Below are positions 7,357-11,476 of a stretch of 11,476 bases of DNA, one piece after another. The DNA comes from CAYNJF01 sp964351745 (lineage in GTDB: Bacteria > Pseudomonadota > Gammaproteobacteria > Berkiellales > Berkiellaceae): assembly GCA_964351745.1 (NCBI GenBank), contig CAYGPI010000081.1, positions 1 through 11,476 of the forward strand, in the 5' to 3' direction. A program made the position numbers and the translations under genes. Every line of letters starts with the position of its first letter. Position 1 is the stretch's first letter. The notes beneath the pieces are model-generated. The model was not told the origin of the DNA. It was given only the letters and a program-made list of their open reading frames with translations, and made no database searches.

Positions 7357-10300
7357 ATGTTACAATTTGACTCTAAGAAAACTGCATCCAACTTTAGATC
7401 TGCCATGCAGCTTGATTTTATGGGATTTCAAGTTAAGCTTGGAGAAGATTCAGACTTTGATTTTAAAAAAAATGTGCTTGAGTGCTGTGAGCTGATTTCT
7501 CAAGTATTAACGCATGCCGTTAGAGAAAAAATTGACTTAGATGCTGTTGATATCTCATCATTTTTGAAAACTCTTTTTAATGTCTCATTTCATTATCCTC
7601 ATAATAGGGTAAAGAATCTGTGTATCTCTAAGCATGAAAAGCTCTTGAGTGATCCCATGGCTTTAAGAATCGTTCTGCTTGCATTGGGTTTACTGTCTAA
7701 GTATTTTGAACAGTGCTACCCCATAGACTCACTAGATTCTGAGCATGCCCTGCAAACATTATCTCCTGCGATGTCGCGAACTAGAATGATTACATCAGTG
7801 CTTCACCATGCTGTTTTGATTCAAAAGACTGATTTAAGCGATGTTTCCCAAGCTTTGGTGTCGATGATGGTACCAGGCCTTCATCAACTTAATGTCGTCT
7901 TGCAAGATGGCTTGAAAGCGCGCAAATTGACTGGGTCACACAGGCAATGTCTTATATATAGCTCTGAAATCATTGAGCATTTTACTGCGATGTTACAGAT
8001 TATTCGCTTAGGACAATTCACTACTTTGCAAATGGAGCAGCTATGGCCAGACTTAGAGCAGTGTTTGGTTTCTATGGTTTCATACTATGAATTTGAGTTA
8101 GTAGCGCTTGGCTCTTATAGTTTAGGTGTGAATGTCCTTAAAACATATCGAGATGAATGTGTGCTCTTGAAATCATTTCTCATGTCGATGAAGAAGAATG
8201 ATGAAGGTTTTCCTTTTGTTGAGAATTTTGAGCGTTTATCATCTGCTCTTAACCGTAAACTTCATGATTTAGAATCTAGTCATGAATCAAAAGAAGAATC
8301 CCTTTTACTTGCACAGTTAAATAATTCGATCGCAGAATACACTCCGAGACTACCAGACGAAAGTAAGCTTGAAGCAACTCTTCCTCTTTTAGCCAAGGGA
8401 AAATCTGTGCCTGATAGCACACAAAAAGATATTGTCAAAGCTTGCAGTACTTTGATTCAAGTCGCCATTTGGGAAAATTTTGGCGTGGTGGAAAGAACCA
8501 GGGCAGCCGTTCGAGCGGCTCAAGCTTTGAAGAAGTTTACATCGACAGAAACATTGATTGGCACGATGATTCATGAAGATCTGGATACATTCATAAATTT
8601 AGCGGTTCCACATATTCTAAGACCAAATACAGAAGCAGACAGTGTGAGCAAGACTAATGAGGTTGAGAGTCTCACTCAGCAGATGGAAGCTGTGACCATC
8701 AGCCAAGCCCCTAGACCACCAAATCGCAGTGAATCATTACCTAAAACATTGACGCCAGAAACTCAAGAGGCGGATCCAATTCAATCATATCAAGATCACA
8801 TCAATGAACTTGCACAAGAACAACATAAGGCCATCCTAAAGTTAAAACGTCAACACGAAGTTGAGCTTGAAGATCTTCACGAACAAAGATCAAAGCTGGC
8901 TACCACTGTTCTTGAGCTAGAAGGGGCCGCTCAAAAATCATCCACTTTGATAAAATCATTAAAAGCTCAAGTGCGCACTCTGACAGCAACTTCTGAAAAA
9001 GCAAAGAGCCAGTCTTTAGAACTAAGAGCTCAAAGTGAGCGCCTTGTAAAGTTGAAAGCGGCGATGACCTCTACCAAGTTAGAAATAGGTAAAACTGAGA
9101 AGCTGACTAAAGATAAAGAGAGGGAAGTTGAGCAATTGCATAGGCAGTTACAAGAGCAGCGTGAAGAGAGTCAAACGAAGCTTGATCAGATGAGGTTGCA
9201 GGCAAAAGAGCAAGCTCAAGTAAGCCATGATAAAATTGAGCAATTACAGGCGCAACTGGAAGAGCAATCTGTAAATGATTCGGTAACAATCACAAGATTA
9301 AAAGCTGAGCTAGAGCAGGCCCAGGTTGAAAATAGTCATTGGCAGCAGCGAGTCGCAATCCTTGAGCAAGCTCATCGACAAAAGGATTCTCAGCTTCACA
9401 GCATGGTTAAGGACTTTAGTGAGAAAGAAGCTTTAAGGGCCACCTTAAGTAAGCAAGAAATCGCAGACCTTGAGGGAAGGACAGCCTATCTTTTAAGAGA
9501 GCGTTATGATCGAGAACTTTTATTATCTAATATGTCATCACAGTTAGCTGTTTTATCACACCGGGTTTCTGCTGCCTCAGAAGAGGGACTCAGGTTACTG
9601 AGTGAAACTAATATGAAATTGCAAGCGCATAATAGTGCACTTGTACAAGAGCATGAACAGATGGAGCAAGACATCACTCGGCGTGCGAAGATCCATGGTA
9701 GAACCTATGCCGAAAATAGAGAGCTGCATGTGCAGGTTAGAGCAGCTCAACAAAGAGCTTATAGGTTTGAGCAGTTAGTTCTGCAAGGCCAGCAGGCCAA
9801 CGCCACCCGAGAGCAAGATCAACATCAATCTGAACAGGCTTTGTCGAGTCCTTTTGATGTTTCTAGTCTAGAAAAAATTGGTCAAGACGAGGCGCGATAC
9901 CTTGTTCGTGCAGCGCCTCTTAGCCTTAAACAATCTGATTTGAAAGAGAGAATTGTAACTTGTTCAGGCTTTGATCTTTTAGATCTTATGTCGAGTATTG
10001 AAGATAATCAAGCTCGTGTGTTTCTTTTTGGAAACATGCTGAATTTAATTTTTCCAGGTGAGCATGGTTTTTTTAAGTTTAATATAATTGTCTGTGGAGA
10101 CAGTCAGCGTATTGCTTTAGCTTTAAATTTAAAAGGTTTTCAACCTTGCGGTCCACAAGAGTGGATGAATACAGACAGAAACTGTGTCGTCACAATTATG
10201 CCAACGCTTGATATACAAGCCTTTTCAAAAGATCAACCTTGCTTAGCTAGTAGTCTACTTGTCAATACTCAGGGGCAAATCATTGATCCATGTGGGGGTT

Positions 10301-11019
10301 GGGGTAAAATAGATCGACTAAAAATGAAAGTTATGGAGGATTTTAATGACAAGGTTAATGAGCCAATCTATGCGTTGAGAGTGCTTCATACGGCATTGAG
10401 CCAAAATAGGATGTTGGAGGTGGATGAGCTAGAGAGTATCGCTTATACTTTGGAGAAGTGCCATAGACTTCCTTACGCTTCTTACATGAAGGTCTTGCCT
10501 TATATTTTGGAAAATAATAGCTACAGCGCTCAGTTAGATTGCATCAATTCTATGCTTAGCAGAGCATGTCCTTTCATTCGCCATCCTATGTTAAGAGATC
10601 TTTGTGTGAATGATAAATTCATGATGCACCTCTTCAAGATCGAAGAGTTTGATAAAGGTTGCTCTTATGGTCATTCACCAGAGTCTATGCTTAGTGTCAT
10701 GCTCTTGCCTCACTACTTGGTTGCTCTCAAAACACAGAGTCATGTTGATGCTAGTGCACGTGTCCTAAATTTATTTTGTGACATGTTGGTTACACCACCA
10801 CAAGATGCAGCAAAGCGAGTTTTAGCTCGCCGCTTAGAGGCGTTGCTTCCTGCGAATAAAGAGAAATTTGATCGATTAGTTCTTTCGAGGCAAGCAAGTC
10901 AACAATTTCTTCCGAGCTATCAAGGTGGTGGTCAGCCAGTTGTCGTTGCGCAATCTAACGCGTTAAGCTCTAGACTAGTTGAAGGTGACGTCATGCCTCA
11001 AAACCCATGCCGGTATTAG
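7357..11019 (+). CDS. giant coiled-coil protein with degenerate poly(A) polymerase/CCA-transferase-like C-terminal region
   Basis: 1220 residues with no signal peptide or membrane segment. Residues 1-445 look all-helical and match no family I know. A proline-rich linker (about 446-476) leads to a long coiled coil (about 480-815) rich in Gln, Glu, Lys and Leu. Residues 885-1015 resemble the head of class II CCA-adding/poly(A) polymerases in order: VFLFGNMLNLIF (888-899) at the GG-containing loop, FKFNIIV (906-912) where DxD is expected, LDIQAF (951-956), then GQIIDPCGGWGKIDRLKMKVM (973-993) and EPIYALRVLHTAL (from 1002), matching 'DpfgG..DL' and 'DPlRiLRa'. The second loop glycine and the DxD acids are absent, so catalysis is unlikely; an RNA-binding or scaffold role is possible. 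The ATG follows AAAGG (7343-7347). Size and architecture suggest a host-interaction effector, which is inference. Confidence 0.88.
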   Translation: MLQFDSKKTASNFRSAMQLDFMGFQVKLGEDSDFDFKKNVLECCELISQVLTHAVREKIDLDAVDISSFLKTLFNVSFHYPHNRVKNLCISKHEKLLSDPMALRIVLLALGLLSKYFEQCYPIDSLDSEHALQTLSPAMSRTRMITSVLHHAVLIQKTDLSDVSQALVSMMVPGLHQLNVVLQDGLKARKLTGSHRQCLIYSSEIIEHFTAMLQIIRLGQFTTLQMEQLWPDLEQCLVSMVSYYEFELVALGSYSLGVNVLKTYRDECVLLKSFLMSMKKNDEGFPFVENFERLSSALNRKLHDLESSHESKEESLLLAQLNNSIAEYTPRLPDESKLEATLPLLAKGKSVPDSTQKDIVKACSTLIQVAIWENFGVVERTRAAVRAAQALKKFTSTETLIGTMIHEDLDTFINLAVPHILRPNTEADSVSKTNEVESLTQQMEAVTISQAPRPPNRSESLPKTLTPETQEADPIQSYQDHINELAQEQHKAILKLKRQHEVELEDLHEQRSKLATTVLELEGAAQKSSTLIKSLKAQVRTLTATSEKAKSQSLELRAQSERLVKLKAAMTSTKLEIGKTEKLTKDKEREVEQLHRQLQEQREESQTKLDQMRLQAKEQAQVSHDKIEQLQAQLEEQSVNDSVTITRLKAELEQAQVENSHWQQRVAILEQAHRQKDSQLHSMVKDFSEKEALRATLSKQEIADLEGRTAYLLRERYDRELLLSNMSSQLAVLSHRVSAASEEGLRLLSETNMKLQAHNSALVQEHEQMEQDITRRAKIHGRTYAENRELHVQVRAAQQRAYRFEQLVLQGQQANATREQDQHQSEQALSSPFDVSSLEKIGQDEARYLVRAAPLSLKQSDLKERIVTCSGFDLLDLMSSIEDNQARVFLFGNMLNLIFPGEHGFFKFNIIVCGDSQRIALALNLKGFQPCGPQEWMNTDRNCVVTIMPTLDIQAFSKDQPCLASSLLVNTQGQIIDPCGGWGKIDRLKMKVMEDFNDKVNEPIYALRVLHTALSQNRMLEVDELESIAYTLEKCHRLPYASYMKVLPYILENNSYSAQLDCINSMLSRACPFIRHPMLRDLCVNDKFMMHLFKIEEFDKGCSYGHSPESMLSVMLLPHYLVALKTQSHVDASARVLNLFCDMLVTPPQDAAKRVLARRLEALLPANKEKFDRLVLSRQASQQFLPSYQGGGQPVVVAQSNALSSRLVEGDVMPQNPCRY

Positions 11020-11082
11020 ATGAAGGCCTGAGAAGAAACTGTATTGATATGGTATGAGTGTTTTTTAATTTAAAGAATAAAA

Positions 11083-11454
11083 TTATTTATTTTTAGACAC
11101 ACTCGGCTTACTTAGATTTTCTTTGCATAAGTCATTTAGAATATCCATGTCAAGTTCTTTGGCCTCTATTAAATCTTCTTCTGTGAACGAGAGGCCAGAT
11201 GCATCATTGTCTGAACTGCTTGTATGAGGCCAGAGCCATGAACGAAGCCACACGATAGGTGCTTCTTTAAATAAAACTTGCTCAGAGCTTAAATCTTCTT
11301 CGCTAGAGCTATCTTCAAAGATTTCCTTAAGCCAAGTAGCGTCATCTTTGGTTATTTCAGACGGATTGATCACGTCATTGTCGTCTAGAGGCTTTTTAAA
11401 GGGTAGCCAATCACCTTTTTTTACTTTCTTAACAAGCGTTTTAAATTGGATCAC
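11083..11454 (-). CDS. small acidic hypothetical protein
   Basis: About 123 residues, not recognised. A basic N-terminus (KTLVKKVKKGDW) is followed by an acidic, serine-rich middle (FEDSSSEEDLSSE), a tryptophan-rich patch (IVWLRSWLWP), a second acidic stretch (FTEEDLIEAKELDMDIL) and a lysine/serine-rich tail. No signal peptide or membrane helix is evident. The start chosen is GTG at 11454, because AAGGG (complement of 11464-11468) lies nine bases upstream. A TTG at 11463 would add three residues but touches that same site. The gene converges with the coiled-coil gene, 63 bases apart, and its promoter lies outside the window. The acidic C-terminal third is reminiscent of glutamate-rich type IV secretion signals, but this is weak evidence. 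Confidence 0.6.
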   Translation of the reverse strand: MIQFKTLVKKVKKGDWLPFKKPLDDNDVINPSEITKDDATWLKEIFEDSSSEEDLSSEQVLFKEAPIVWLRSWLWPHTSSSDNDASGLSFTEEDLIEAKELDMDILNDLCKENLSKPSVSKNK

Positions 11455-11476
11455 AGCTGACAACCCTTATCGTGAT

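Noticed and set aside
11064..11095. AT-only hairpin AATAAA / TTTATT with T-runs between the convergent genes at the right end
   Set aside because: A six-base all-A/T stem is too unstable for an intrinsic terminator, and it overlaps the 3' end of the small - strand gene.

Overview
The window looks like chromosomal DNA of an AT-rich gammaproteobacterium. The first three genes (hscA, fdx, iscX) are in the order of the distal half of a gammaproteobacterial isc operon and are close to the Escherichia coli proteins in length and motifs. The rest of the window is dominated by large proteins with no obvious housekeeping role. They combine long coiled coils, leucine-rich-repeat-like segments, a nuclear-localisation-like basic tail and degenerate enzyme folds. 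That mixture is typical of host-associated Legionellales (Legionella, Coxiella, Berkiella-like bacteria), but the assignment is an inference from gene style, not a database match.

Layout. Positions 1-2088 hold the end of an isc operon on the + strand: HscA chaperone (5' end outside the window), [2Fe-2S] ferredoxin and IscX, with overlapping or nearly touching reading frames. Positions 2232-2675 hold an OsmC/Ohr-family peroxidase-like gene with its own candidate promoter. Positions 2676-2991 contain no intact gene, but the - strand carries a protein-like reading frame broken by one amber codon. Positions 2992-4494 encode a 500-residue protein of unknown function with a QxSGNC motif resembling a papain-like active site and a very basic C-terminal tail. 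Positions 4534-5772 encode an ETHE1-type persulfide dioxygenase with an extra C-terminal domain that resembles a degenerate methyltransferase. Convergent to it, positions 5794-7122 (- strand) encode a HAD-phosphatase-like protein with leucine-rich-repeat-like segments. Divergent from that, positions 7357-11019 encode a 1220-residue coiled-coil protein whose C-terminal part resembles a poly(A) polymerase/CCA-transferase head that has lost its catalytic acids. A small acidic protein (11083-11454, - strand) closes the window.

How the genes work together. HscA, ferredoxin and IscX serve iron-sulfur cluster assembly on IscU. OsmC (peroxide removal) and the persulfide dioxygenase (sulfane sulfur oxidation) fit a redox/sulfur theme, but no operon link to isc is evident. 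The four large or odd proteins from 2992 onward do not form one recognisable pathway. The best reading is a cluster of lineage-specific, possibly secreted or host-directed proteins next to a conserved operon. No RNA gene, insertion sequence, CRISPR array or phage gene was seen.
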